In this document: in pieces, positions 46,836 through 58,058 of the stretch
Numbering within the stretch: the stretch's first letter is position 1
Layout of the letters: every line of letters starts with the position of its first letter
Origin: Diadema setosum
Taxonomy: Eukaryota > Echinodermata > Echinoidea > Diadematoida > Diadematidae
Direction of reading: 5' to 3'
Assembly: GCF_964275005.1 (NCBI RefSeq)
Contig: NC_092686.1
Location: forward strand, 13,550,431-13,614,430
DNA length: 64,000 bases
Made by a program: the position numbers and the translations under genes
Notes under the pieces: model-generated
What the model was told of the DNA's origin: nothing
What the model saw: the letters and a program-made list of their open reading frames with translations, nothing else
Database searches by the model: none

Positions 46836-47329
46836 TATGCACCGTGAAAGTAAAGAATTTCAACATATTAAGTAGTCAATAAAAAGGGGGTACATTATGT
46901 TTTAGCAGGGGCTCATACAAATAAGCATTATAATGATAAATAAATCAGAGGATGGAGATCAGGGACCACTGAAAAGCGAAGCTTGTAGATAACACTAATA
47001 CTAACTTTCAACTAACTAACACTAATATTAACTTTTAAGCATAAGCATTATCCTTTCAAAAGTTATTAGAGTTGAAAGTAAAGAGTGTCTAAAAGTGTTT
47101 TTTTTTTTCAATGATGAGAAGGTGAATGTAAGATATACGTAATCGCATTACTAGTATTCTACAACAAAAAAAAAGTTCAAAAAAACTGATAAAAAAAAAA
47201 CAAATTCCCGTTCGTTTTATGCTCGTTTTAACACAAGATTGACTATATAGGTTGACCGTTTTCACCTATTTGAGTCCTCACTTATAATTATTCAGGGCTT
47301 GCGACTTTCAGTTGGTTTTGTGTTTGTTT
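46525..47329. other. Intergenic with microsatellites and a LINE tail
   Basis: Contains (CAAA)n at 46597-46645, CATT repeats near 46741, (TA)n at 46799-46832, A and T runs, and the CR1-like tail listed separately. No gene. Confidence 0.6.
46905..47000 (-). mobile_element. CR1-like LINE 3' UTR tail fragment
   Basis: GGGACCACTGAAAAGCGAAG followed by CTTGTAGAT matches the hairpin loop region of the LINE at 4688-4729. The second half of the stem is absent, and flanking sequence diverges at once, so only a short 3' piece remains. Confidence 0.6.
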
Positions 47330-47330
47330 G

Positions 47331-47680
47331 TTCATTTTCCATCTGAGAAGATGGCTTGATAGCCCATATTCAGCTACACTAAGCTGGTTTTCCATGTGGT
47401 CCAGTTGCATGTGAGGCGGGATCACTTCACCGGGTTAAACACCGTGCTCTTTGCGATTAAATGAAAGAAGCGGGATCTTTTACGTGCATGAGTTGTGACT
47501 CTCTCACACACGGGACCTCCATTTTATGTCCTGTCCGGGGGACTCAAGTGTTTTACCTATTGCTGCAAAGAGGGGACGGTACGATTACACACAACATTGC
47601 TCATTGAAACTCGGATATCGAACCCAGGTCGCTTATTGGGTCGGGGGCAGACGCGCTACCGACTGAGCCAACTCACCGTC
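47331..47680 (-). mobile_element. tRNA-derived SINE, copy 2
   Basis: Same body as 10423-10784 and on the same strand. The A box is at 47653-47670 (TGGCTCAGTCGGTAGCGC). The B box is altered (GGGTTCGATATCC), which should weaken RNA polymerase III use. The tail is CAAA-rich rather than CTGAA. Target duplication is not clear. Confidence 0.82.
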
Positions 47681-47892
47681 ATGTGATGATGCGATGCTCA
47701 GTCACATACATGTAGATGCATGTGGGATAGGCGGCACTGAATGAGATACCTCAAGATATTGTAGGCCTTATATATCAAAGGGCCATTTATAGCTCGTGTT
47801 GAAGATGAGTGCATAACTCTGTGGTCCTTTCAAGGTAAATGCTACATTTTTTTTTTGTTTTTTAGTTCTTGAATTGAAACAGCTCGATACGA

Positions 47893-48062
47893 TTAACAGT
47901 GGCGGATCCAGAGGGGGAGCACCGGGCGAGAGCCCCTCTTTATTTTTTATTTTTTGGTCAAAACAAAAGAAATAAAAAAAAAAACATGTGGGAGTGGGCG
48001 TACGCCCCCCTTTAATTTTTTAAAAGCGCCTCCCCCTTATGGAATTCCTGGATCCGCCCCTG
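47893..48062. mobile_element. hAT-like MITE
   Basis: Begins CAGTGGCGGATCCAGAGGGG and ends CCTGGATCCGCCCCTG, an inverted pair typical of short hAT-type elements. GATTAA flanks both sides if the last G is counted in the duplication. Half of a related copy lies in intron 8 of gene 1. Confidence 0.7.
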
Positions 48063-48114
48063 ATTAATATCTGTATATAGAATGTTTAACGCCTCTGTCT
48101 TAATTTCACCAATC

Positions 48115-48134
48115 CTCCCCCTCCCCCCCCCCCC

Positions 48135-48168
<34 letters not shown>
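48115..48168. repeat. C-run joined to A-run
   Basis: A run of about 13 C is followed directly by more than 30 A. The frames across it are artefacts. Similar junctions occur at 8331, 18079 and, inverted, 27287. Confidence 0.9.
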
Positions 48169-48169
<1 letters not shown>

Positions 48170-48744
48170 AGCAACACAAAGCAACAAACACCAAAACATG
48201 CCGACGGATGTTTAGTTCAGTTCATCAGAGTATAGACGCAGGCTGTATTTTCTGTAATTTCTGGATTCAATTTCATCAAAAAGGTTGTTATGATAGCAAC
48301 CCCAGACAACCCCAACAAAAAATGTCGTCCCCTAGAACAATGCCCCTAAAAAAACACTTATACATCGTCAAACTTGATCATCGATAGAGCCTATATTTTG
48401 GTATAGTTTTTCATTCAAAAAAAATTGAAAGTTCAAGCGCTTCATCTACCATAATATTGGTTGTTTCGATATCATGTTGATGATTCAGCACACAGCGAGA
48501 GCGCATCAGCTTAGCAACTCCTTGTCTTGTTTCCGATAATAACAAAGAACTCCTTGTTGCCTGCACGAGATATAATATCTAATGCTGTCGTCCCTTTGCA
48601 ATACATTTGTACTGGGGAAGGGGAATCTACGTTTAACGGAGAACAGGGTTCTACTTTCTGTAAGGTCCTAGCTTGTACACGGAAAGTAGCTGAAGAGGTT
48701 GCATTAGCATTATCAGCGGGGGTCTAATATCGAGGCAGTGTGGT
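48169..48744. other. Nothing recognised
   Basis: No exon or element ends are seen in this AT-rich stretch. Confidence 0.45.
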
Positions 48745-48990
48745 GGGACATCAAAGTTCAAATTTCTTTTCATTTCCATCAAATAAACAGAGAACATTAT
48801 TATGCAATGTACAAGCAGAACATATTGGTAAAAACATAATTTAGCAAAATTCATGTAATGAGTAACAATATCAAGAAAACATAATTGTATTTTTAATATG
48901 TACATATGCATAGTACAAATTAAATAAGGATGGGAATGGAAATAGAGGGTCCGACTAAAAAGCACAACTTGTATGATAATGGGACCCTCA
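48745..48990 (-). mobile_element. CR1-like LINE 3' UTR fragment with intact hairpin
   Basis: GAGGGTCC at 48945-48952 pairs exactly with GGACCCTC at 48982-48989 around the conserved loop ACTAAAAAGCACAACTTGTA. Relative to the copy at 4688, stem bases have changed on both sides so that pairing is kept. No coding part is left. Confidence 0.65.
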
Positions 48991-49078
48991 ATCTCTGGAT
49001 TGTATTCAAGAGTGTCAAATACTTTGAATCTACATCCCTCCCAGCTCACGAGTATATGCTAGAATCTTGTCTCACCTA

Positions 49079-49180
49079 GCCCCCCCCCCCCCCCGAAAAA
49101 CCCAACCAACCAACCAAACAAACACACAGACACAAAACAAAACACACACACACACACACACACACACCACACACACACAA
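49079..49180. repeat. C-run and CA microsatellite
   Basis: About 14 C, then CAACCAAC and CACACA repeats. Confidence 0.9.
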
Positions 49181-49501
49181 CACGATACACAAAAATACCC
49201 AACAGTGTACTACACATGTATAATTATCCTTTTCAGGCTGTGTCCATGCCTGTACAGTCTGCTGCTAATTATTGTGTCCAAGTTTGCCCAAAGTGAGAAT
49301 GAAGCATGGAACATACACATACAGGGCCTTGCGTGAGTAGTACAATGAAAGGACAATCAAGATGAAGACCGTTTGTTGTTGGTTTGCAGTAGTGAACTTT
49401 CTGCCAAGCATGAAAGCCTACACACTTAATGTGCAATACATACGTTCTACAAGGATGACTCCAGATGGTTTCATGTTTCGCTATTCATATAAGATGATCA
49501 C
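49181..49501. other. Nothing recognised
   Basis: No element ends or exons. Confidence 0.45.
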
Positions 49502-49865
49502 TTAAAGGGATGGCTAGTAACTGATCAGTGGGAATCAGTGGGAATGCCGGGGGATGATTGTTCCAATTCTTGTGGGATTCATTTAAGAGTACATTATATA
49601 TCTATTGTTGTGTGAAAATTACTTGCTTCAGAACGGTCTCATATTCAAGTAATGTGCAGTTTAATGCCCCATTACTGTACAGGCATGCTAGCCTGGAACC
49701 ATTAATCTGCGCATTACTTGAAAATGAGACCATTCTGAAGCAAATAATTTTCACACAACAATAGATATATAATGTACTCTTAAATGAATCCCACAAGAAT
49801 TGGAACAATCATCCCCCGGCATTCCCACTGATTCCCACTGATCAGTTATTAGCTATCCCCTTTAA
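49502..49865. mobile_element. Near-perfect palindromic TTAA MITE
   Basis: 364 bases. TTAA stands at both ends, and arms of about 165 bases start AAAGGGATGGCTAGTAACTG and, inverted, AAAGGGGATAGCTAATAACTG. They pair almost completely around a short centre (CATTACTGTACAGGCATGC). Open frames on both strands are mirror images of each other. Confidence 0.85.
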
Positions 49866-50672
49866 GTAGTATATTCAGTGTACACTGTGCCATGTCTGGC
49901 CGATTGTTATCGTTAATGCGGTTAATGCGAGTAGGATAAGGCAATAGGCGCGTTGTTGGGAGTTCATGAGAGCTAGTATTCCCACCCTTGGATTCACGCC
50001 TTCGTTAATGTCGATGCGTATTCACAACGTAACTTTAGATCTCATTTGCAGCCAGTTTATCCTTGAAGCTCAATGACTTAATCGCCCAGGTCACGTTTTA
50101 TGTAATATTTTCTTGATCTATACGGCTCCTTATTTCAAAGTCGCAATTGTAGTTCAGATATTTTTCTTTCATAGAGGCTTTCTAGCGGAAGCGGATACTA
50201 TTTTGCACAAACAGTGATTAAAAAAAAAATGACGTTTAATGCCGCGCTTGCTTGTATGGATTATCATTTTTTAAAGGCCCTACAACGTCATAGGTTATGT
50301 TAAGGCATAAGGCCGTATTATGTGGTTTTACAACATATAATAGGGCGTTAATGACATACTAATTAAGACTATCATTGCTCCAGTCTTGTTATCTCCTAGG
50401 AGGAACATAGCAAGGGGCGGGGGAGGGGGAGCATCATGGTGCCCATTTGTAGAAAATTCTGTCACCGTAGGTATAATGGTGCTACAGAGCTGGTGCGGTG
50501 CGCTTTTGGACCCGTAGCTTTCGAGTACATACGGTACAGTACGGTACGATTTGGGAGCGTTCGGGGAGCTCCTCTGGCGCGGGTACCGTACGGTACAATA
50601 CGCTCAAGGAGATCAGGGGCACTCGAAGGCATTCAGTGTTTATAAGAATATATTTTTTTTAATGGTTATGGT
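49866..50672. other. Flank of segmental copy B, nothing recognised
   Basis: GC content rises around 50430-50630, with GGTACGGTAC words. No motif or splice structure supports a gene. Confidence 0.45.
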
Positions 50673-51240
50673 GGTGAACACTTGAGAAGCCTTGTTTGCA
50701 TGAAGGGTTATGAAGGATTCACTATAGGGCAAGAAAGGGGAGTCCCCTTTTGATTGTTTGTTTTCATGTGTGCCGGCATGCTGCCATTTTGCGCCATTTT
50801 GCCAAGTAATCAAGACTTTTAAGTCATAGCTGTGTATGCACATTGTGTCAGGTGATGAGTCATACTTTGCTACTTAAATAGATAAATCTAGTTATTTATA
50901 GAATGTTCTGGTAAGACTGGATATAGTCATAATGTGGGTATAGGATCTTCTGGAAGACAACTGAGAATGACCACTTCGCAAGGTCCATCCCTGTAACCTG
51001 GCACCTTCATTCGAAGTGGCACTATTAAACTATCCTATTCTGCGGCGCGATTCTAACCTACCGTTTTCCTATTTAGGCGCACCGACAGGCTGATTCAATG
51101 AGTGCCGCCCGATTTATGTGTGCTGTCTGATCTAAAGCTTGTCGTGCTATTGACGAATCTGAACCAAGTCTAACAATTCCAAAACGCGACAAGATATTCA
51201 AACTCGAAACCTCGCGGTTGGGAGTTTTTCTTTTCATCTA

Positions 51241-51926
51241 AACTCCTCAAAATAAGTTCTACAATTAAAGTTTGATATATCATATTTCTCTTATACCCTC
51301 ATTATCTTCATTAAATATGATGTCATAAGGAAGCCTGATTAATTATCTTTGAAATGACGCCTTACTTGCTATGATTGGGTATTCCTGGAATGCACAGTAT
51401 GACTGAATATGAGGAAAGGTCAAATGTGAAATGTTGCAAAATAGAGCAAACGTGTTATGTCAAACAGTATAATTCCCATTTGCTTTGTCGTTTCAGGGAA
51501 GGAATGTGCTTGAAAAGAATGCATTGTGAGATAATCATTACATTCCAGGCTTCATGCATGAAATAAAAACTGCAGTAGTATTTGCAGATTGAAATTAAAA
51601 ATAAAGGTTGACCAAACAGTCATCTAATGTCTAGGAAATGGGAGTTTTTGAAAGTGCTGTCATTTCAGCATTGCTTATTCCAGTGGCCCTTTTTCATCAA
51701 AACTGTACATTATCAATGACAGAATTGTTGCGACTTTTCACTTTTGATCTGTCCCTGTACTCAGCTGTTTTGCACATTCCAAGAACCCCCAATCATAGCA
51801 AGTGAGGTGTTATTTTAAAGATAATTAATCAAGCTTTCTTATAATGTCATATTTGATGAAGATAATGCGGGTATAGGAGAAATATGATATATCAAACTTT
51901 AATTGCAGAACTTATTTTGAGGAGTT
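51241..51926. mobile_element. TA-flanked MITE with 185-bp inverted ends, B only
   Basis: Ends AACTCCTCAAAATAAGTTCT at the left and the same inverted at the right, with TA on both sides. Arms run from 51241 to about 51425 and from about 51745 to 51926. Copy A is uninterrupted at the equivalent point (CATCTACAATAAAG near 1006), an empty site. A Tc1/mariner-type target is suggested. Confidence 0.8.
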
Positions 51927-52277
51927 TATATTAAATTTGTACAGAAACAAACAACGTCAGGCAGATTGTGGCACAAAAAGCTATAGTGAGACAATAAGTA
52001 TGATGCCTATACTAGTAATTGTGACAACTCTCTAGCCGACACGTGATGCAAAGATTTCTGAAATCTGTGGGACAGTCGTTGTGCAATAACAAAAATAAAT
52101 CATAACGCTGACACAGTGATGTTTCATGTTCAATCTTCAATCTAGAATCCACCACACTTGAAACCCTTGTGAGGACGCCTAAGTATATCACTTTCAATTT
52201 CAGTGCTTCTGTTGTTGTCGTTTTGTTTTTTTAATTCTATCTGCCTCTGTCTCCCTCCTCTTTCTCTCTCTGATCAG

Positions 52278-52672
52278 TTAAAGGGATCGTCTAGTTTTTG
52301 TTAAGACCGAACTTAACGTTTCTAACATTTCTTGGTGAGATAGTGAGAAAAATGTTATGAAGCGTGAAAGAATATGTAATTCCAAGTGGAATTCAATATT
52401 CATTTGATGAAAATTGGTTTTGAAATGACCGAAATATCCAAAACAGTGCAATCCTAATAAAAGGTGGGACCAACCTTTTATTACGATTGCTTTGTTTTGC
52501 TTTTTTTTTTGGATGTCTCATTGCAGCCACTCTATAACCAATTTTCATGTAATAAATTTTGAGTTCCGCCTAGAATGGTATGATCAGTACTATTTTATAA
52601 GTGGTTTCTTGGTATCTTGAAAAATTTAAAAGCCCATTCCTTATCTCAACCAATACTATGCCATCCCTTTAA
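52278..52672. mobile_element. TTAA MITE, family 1, copy B
   Basis: Counterpart of 1346-2056 without the nested insert: TTAA at 52278-52281 and 52669-52672, with ends AAAGGGATCGTCTAG and, inverted, AAAGGGATGGCATAG. Present in both copies, so it predates the duplication. Confidence 0.8.
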
Positions 52673-53235
52673 GAATGGGCCTTCCCTTTTGCATTCCTTC
52701 CCAAATAGCACAGATCATAATATATTCCACCAGAATGACAAAACTATTGTAAAGCTATAACATTTCTGTGATATTTGAAGGTTGTTAGCAGTTCAAATTC
52801 AAATAATGCACCAAACGCTCACCGTAACGTATTTTGTGTACTAGGCACAGCTGCATACATTAATACTCCTGTGGTTGTAATATGATACTTATATTTCGAA
52901 CAAAAGATTTATGCATGCTAAAGCTGTCAGGAAAGAAGAATTCACTAGCTTCCCTTACTTTGTTATCCATGGCAAATAAGAACACACCACTTACACGAAC
53001 TACATGTGCAACTATGTGCATCACACAGGTCTGTAAAACTAGACTAGTAGTTTAGATGTGTAATTTTTTCGTAGTACGAAAAAATTATTCAAATCTTAAC
53101 GGTCAATTTAACTAAACAAATAAAGACCCTCTTGAGTTCAAAATTTACAGGAGGTTTCCAAATAGTGTTTTCTTCAATACCTAAGTGTTCTTACCTATTT
53201 TTCAAAAATTTGCATGCAAAAGGAATTGGCTGTCT
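52673..53235. other. B-only insertion between two MITEs
   Basis: In copy A the flanking MITEs share one TTAA; here 560 bases separate them. The ends show a weak inverted pair (TTCCCTTTTGCATTCC and, inverted, ATTCCTTTTGCATGC). Possibly another TTAA element; no coding. Confidence 0.5.
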
Positions 53236-53707
53236 CTAAGGGGCATTTCAGACGAGTTTCATAATTTTATTTCACATCACGGAGTACATAAATAAACAGC
53301 TCTTTGTGGAATTATTTGTGGTCCTTGATCAGAAAAATCAATACTCTGAAAACCCAAAACAAATTACACTGAACAAGGATGATGACATAAAGCCTCACAT
53401 ATTTTCAGAAATGTAGCAATGTAATCCATTACAATACCACATGCTTAACAAGTTCAGCTGTGTATAATTTATGCATGCTTTCTTTTGTTCTGCTTGCTTG
53501 AGCCCCTACTCACGTATTCTTCAGTGTTCTTGTAGGGAGGCTGTCATGTCATCAACCTTGTTCATTGTGATTTCTTACAAATTTCGAAAACATTTTTATT
53601 TCTCATTCCGATCACTATAAATTCTGAAACTGTGTATCCAGTATAAGCAATTTCTGGTTGTTCATAATTATGTAAAAGTCTGGAAATTATCTTGAGGTCT
53701 CCTTTAG
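53236..53707. mobile_element. TTAA MITE, family 2, copy B
   Basis: Counterpart of the interrupted 2053-3075 element, whole here. The terminal TTAA words are decayed (CTAA and TTAG). It shows the empty sites of the two 3-bp-TSD MITEs of copy A. Confidence 0.75.
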
Positions 53708-54380
53708 TGTAAATCCCATCGCATACTTCACGATCCAACCGGTCGCACGACTCGGGAGTCAAGCCGGATTGCACAATGAGTTGCGCGACCCCCCCCCCCC
53801 CCCCCCCCCGACATCAATGTGATCAGACCATACTGCACATAGCTGTTATGTGGGCTTACGATTGTACTGGCGTCAGTACATGATACTGTAGTGTGATTGG
53901 CTGAAAGCTCCATAATCGGTAGTGAAAACTCAACATGAGACCCAGTCGCAGGACTGGCAAGACTGATGATGTCACACATCTGGAGGCTAGGTCATACTTA
54001 TTATAATGACCGGTAAAACGTGGCAACGTCGTGTAGTGTACACTGGTCTGCATGCACATAATATAATTATCCGCATCTTGTTAACTATGGGACCCAGCAA
54101 TTATCTCCAATCTCCATCAAGACAACAAGCATTGTTTTTCGTCGGGCACCTTTATTCCATTCTTGATCTCTTTTATCTCTTGTTATCTAGCAATTCAATG
54201 GCATGTAATATCGGAAAATCATACTATGTCTTAGTTTTTATCGTCATTATTACTGCTTTTTAGTGTGGAACAACACAAATATATTAAAAGAAATGATATT
54301 ATAAAACAGAAATAGACAGTGAACTAAAATAGCATAAAGCATTCACACATACACACACACATGCACATACACACACACAC
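53708..54380. other. B-only stretch, unassigned
   Basis: Includes a run of about 19 C at 53790-53809 and a CA tract near 54345-54390. No element ends are identified. Confidence 0.45.
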
Positions 54381-54659
54381 ACACACACGAGCGCCCGCAC
54401 ACACAACAACAAAGAGAAACGATTGAGGACAGTTTGAAGAAGTCTTGGAGGACACTGACATTAGCCTTTGTGACAAAGAAAATTATCTTCGAACGCCGAA
54501 AATTACATTTCCCTTCATGCTTGTTCAAAATACACTGTTGGAGATATTTTAAATAATAATATTTTAGATAAGTTTAATTGTACGTCAATTATCTAATTCT
54601 AGTTTTCATGCTATATTCCAAATCGTCATAAAATTAGGAAATCATTTTTTATATGCGAT

Positions 54660-54907
54660 TATATTATACGACAATTATGTTTGTTGCACATGCGCATGTG
54701 TCGGCTAACTTCAGTATGTTCAATGTGCGTAATAATAGAGGGAGTCATGAAAGCGGAAGTATAGTGCAGATAAATGCCCCGGTGACAATCAGCTGCAGTA
54801 GCCTGTCGGTTCACAAGCGAGCGTCTCGTATGGTTTGCCTGATGAATCGGTAGCGATGAGAGCAAGTTCCTGGCGCAAAAAGCACAACATATAATATTAT
54901 TATCACT
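54660..54907 (+). promoter_or_regulatory. Conserved 5' flank of the paralogous exon 1
   Basis: Matches 3361-3590, including CATGCGCATGTG at 54689-54700 and the GAGAGCAAGTTCCTGGCGCA leader. The upstream region of the duplicate is retained, so transcription is possible. Confidence 0.3.
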
Positions 54908-55276
54908 ATGAACAAGCTAAGTCGACACTTCGCGGCCTCTAAGACGAACAAAACGCCGCAGCTGCACCCTCAACTTACGGAGGAGCCGCAGTCTGCAAGA
55001 CCCGCCGGGCCGCGCTCGGTTTGCCTTAACTTCAATAAGCTGAGAGTTGAGGAGCGAGCCTCCACACTGGCCCGTGTCGTCAGCACGAACACTCTACCCG
55101 TCACCATACGTCTGGCAAAAGACTTCACAATAAAGAACTCCCGATAGCCTTTCAGAGCGGAGAGCTACTCCTCTTGTGCTTCGTCTTAGATGTGGAAAGA
55201 GTGCACGTCACGATGGGGAAGAACACCTACGAGCTTCCCATCCATGCCAATCAGTTATACGAAAAATTACCCCTGG
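54908..55276 (+). pseudogene. Paralogous CABIT exon 1 with a one-base deletion
   Basis: Begins MNKLSRHFAASKTNKTPQLH and follows exon 1 of gene 1 to the same donor, GTGAGT at 55277. It is 369 rather than 370 bases. One C is missing in the CCCC run after ATAAAGAA (near 55140), so the frame ends at TAG 55145-55147. After that point the other frame still encodes the conserved AFQSGELLLLCFVLD. ATG and splice donor are intact. Either this copy is a young pseudogene or the missing C is a sequencing or assembly error in a homopolymer. Gene 2 would continue outside the window. Confidence 0.82.
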
Positions 55277-55578
55277 GTGAGTTTTAATTAGCAATTGCCA
55301 AAGATTCAGCAAACACTACCATCATGATAACATAATTCACAAGAGAGATGACTTATAACAATAACCTTTACTTTAACATAATGTCTTTGTTATGAAAGTA
55401 TATTATTTCTTAATTTGCAACCAATTCATGCAAGAACGACGACTTACAAGAAGTTTAGAATGAAGATGGTTACCGTATACTAGAACTATGTTACATTTTT
55501 TTTTTGTCATGACGACACACTCATTACGAATTTCACTGTGCAATTACGAGAGTGACGTATGATGATTTGAGTACACAA
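55277..55578 (+). other. Copy B intron 1, left end
   Basis: Aligns with 3961-4290. No exon or element. Confidence 0.6.
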
Positions 55579-56302
55579 GTGACAGTTATATTACTCATTC
55601 AACCGACTTATACGTGTTTGCGACTTTAAAGTATTCTGTTCTACAAGGAACTAAGTCAAAAGCAATCCATACGCTAGTTACAAGAAAGTTTCCCGACTTT
55701 AATCAACTCGCTATTGTGTGAATCAACATGTTCACCTAACATCAAAACATGATACATGAGCCACACACAACAAAAAAGGGTGTGACTTCACCGTTACAAC
55801 TTCTAGTGATAGTAGTAATTCACCATTATCTCGGGAAAGATGTTTGCTTGTGCGAAAGTTTTCCTCCCGTTTAATGAGAAGAAACGGAATACTATATAAT
55901 ATGTACTACGTCGTTGACAAAAAGGATTTAGCTATTATCTAGCAGAAACAACGTAGTATATAGTATTCCGTTTCTTCTCATTAAACGGGAGGAAAACTTT
56001 CGCACAGGCAAACATCTTTCCCGAGATAATGGTGAATTACTACTATCACTAGAAGTTGTTACAGTGAAGTCACACCCCTTTTTTTGTTGTGTGTGGCTCA
56101 TGTATCATGTTTTAATGTTAGGTGAACATGTTGATTAACACAATAGCCAATTTATTTAAAGTCGGGAAACTTTCTTGTAACTAGCGTATGTATTTCTTTT
56201 GACTTAGTTCCTTGTAGAACAGAATACTTTATATTTCCTTGATTCATATTAGAAATAGTCGCAAACACGTATAAGTTGGTTGAATGATTAATATAACTGT
56301 CA
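55579..56302. repeat. Inverted duplication, arms about 330-350 bases
   Basis: The left arm, 55579-55907, is the ordinary intron sequence shared with copy A. The right arm, 55949-56302, is its reverse complement, separated by about 40 bases. The right arm keeps about 20 bases (TTTCTAATATGAATCAAGG, inverted) that copy A also has but the left arm has lost. The inversion-duplication therefore predates that deletion. Copy A has no right arm. Confidence 0.85.
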
Positions 56303-58058
56303 ATCAGTGGCGTATCGGGGGGGGGGGGGGAAGGGGGGCACGTGCCCCGGGCGCCACTCCTTGGGGCGCAAAAAAAACGAAAAAAAAAAAAAAAACGAAG
56401 AAGAAGAAGAAAAAAAGGGACAAAAAAACGAAGAAGAAAAAGAAAAAAGAAAAGCAGAAGAAAGGGAAAAAAACGAAGAAGAAGAAAAAAAGAAAAAGAA
56501 AAGGAGAAGAAGAAGGGAAAAAAAAAACGCCCGGAAGGGGGGATGGAGAATGGTGGGGGGGGGGGCAGAAAACCAAACAAAACAAGATAAAAACAAAACA
56601 TGATGACGCGGACAAAATGACAATGTTTATTGTGTTCACACAAAAATTCCATGTTCTGTGAGCTGAAATACAAAAATTTTCGGCTCGCTCGCTGCGCTCG
56701 CTCGCCACAATTTATATAAAAAAGAAGGTAAGAACAAAACGTGATGATGACAAAATGACAGTGTCTATTGTGTTCACACATGTCATTTTATATTTAGTAG
56801 GCAAAATGTTTCATGGAGCAGCGGCTGCAATTTCTTTCGTTCTGAAGCGATCGCCAATTGGATCAAAAGAAGGCGCCAACGGTTTCGAACATACGGGGGG
56901 GGGGGGGGGGGCGCAAAAAAAAAACGAATCAAACAAGATAACAACAAAACGTAATGATGACGCGGAAATATACAAATTTCGGCTCACTCGCTCGTACTAA
57001 TTCAGAGTATTTTTTCAAGTCCTCAGTTTGTTGGTATAAATCGTTATCTATAAGGCCGTCACTATATCTCGATTAGAATTGTAAGATTTAATGAGCAAAA
57101 AATGACAAGAGTTTCATGATTTGTAAGCTGAAATACAAAAATTTTCGGCTCGCTCGCTGCGCTCGCTCGCCAAAATTTGTATAAAAAAAGAGAAGAAGAT
57201 AAGAACAAAACGTGACGATGACGCGGACAAAATGATGTCTATTGTGTTCACTCATGTCATTTTATATTAGCAGGAAAAATGTTACACGGAGCAGCGACTG
57301 CAATTTCATTCGTTTTGAAGCGATCGCCGATTGGATCAAAAGAGGACGCCAACGGTTTCGAACATACGGGGAGGGGGGCGCAAAAAAAAGATAAGAAAAA
57401 AACGTAATGAGGACGCAGAAATATACAAATTTCGGCTCACTCGCTCGTACTAATTTAGAGATTTTTTCAAGTCCTCAGTTTGTTGGTATAAATTGTTATC
57501 TATAAGGTCGTCACTATAATTGTGAGATTTAATAAGCAAAAAATGACAAGAATTCCATGTTTTGTAAGCTGAAATACAAAAATTTTCGGCTCGCTCGCTG
57601 CGCTCGCTCGCCAAAATTTATATAAAAAAGATAAGAGCAATACATGATGATGACGAGGACATATACAAATTTCAGCTCACTTGCTGTACTAATTTAGAGT
57701 ATTTTTTTATTTTTTTTATTCATTTTTTTTGTACAGATCGTTATCTATAAGGCCGTCACTATATCTTGATTAGAATTGTAAGATTTGGTAAGCAAAAAAT
57801 GACAAGAATTCAATGTTTTGTATTAAAGCTGAAATACAAAAATTTTCGGCTCGCTCGCCAAAATCTATCAAAATTCATTGCATTTAAATCACCCTCAAAA
57901 GATCCCTTTTAAGTGCTTGAAAAAGCATCATGTGGACTTTGTTTAAAGTCCCTACCGGGATGGTGTTGGGGTTGAACACTTTTTCAGAAATTAGGGGCGC
58001 AATTTTCGTGCTTGCCCCGGGCGCCGTTTTCCCTAGATACGCCATTGCAGCTGTCAAT
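56297..58058. mobile_element. hAT-like composite element with internal tandem repeats
   Basis: CTGTCAAT occurs at 56297-56304 and 58051-58058, an 8-bp direct repeat. The element starts CAGTGGCGTATC and ends with the inverted CAATGGCGTATCTAGG, with GCCCCGGGCGCC near both ends. The inside holds diverged direct repeats of 260-470 bases marked by TTTTCGGCTCGCTCGCTGCG at 56679, 57143 and 57582, and a shorter form at 57841. G-, A- and GA-rich runs at 56320-56560 create long meaningless frames. No transposase is seen. Confidence 0.72.

Noticed and set aside
49558-49808. Two similar 68-residue proteins on opposite strands
   Set aside because: They are the two arms of a palindromic MITE read from either end.
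56284-56781. Overlapping long frames on both strands rich in K/R or F/S
   Set aside because: They arise from GA- and A-rich simple sequence inside the hAT-like element, and all frames are open for that reason.
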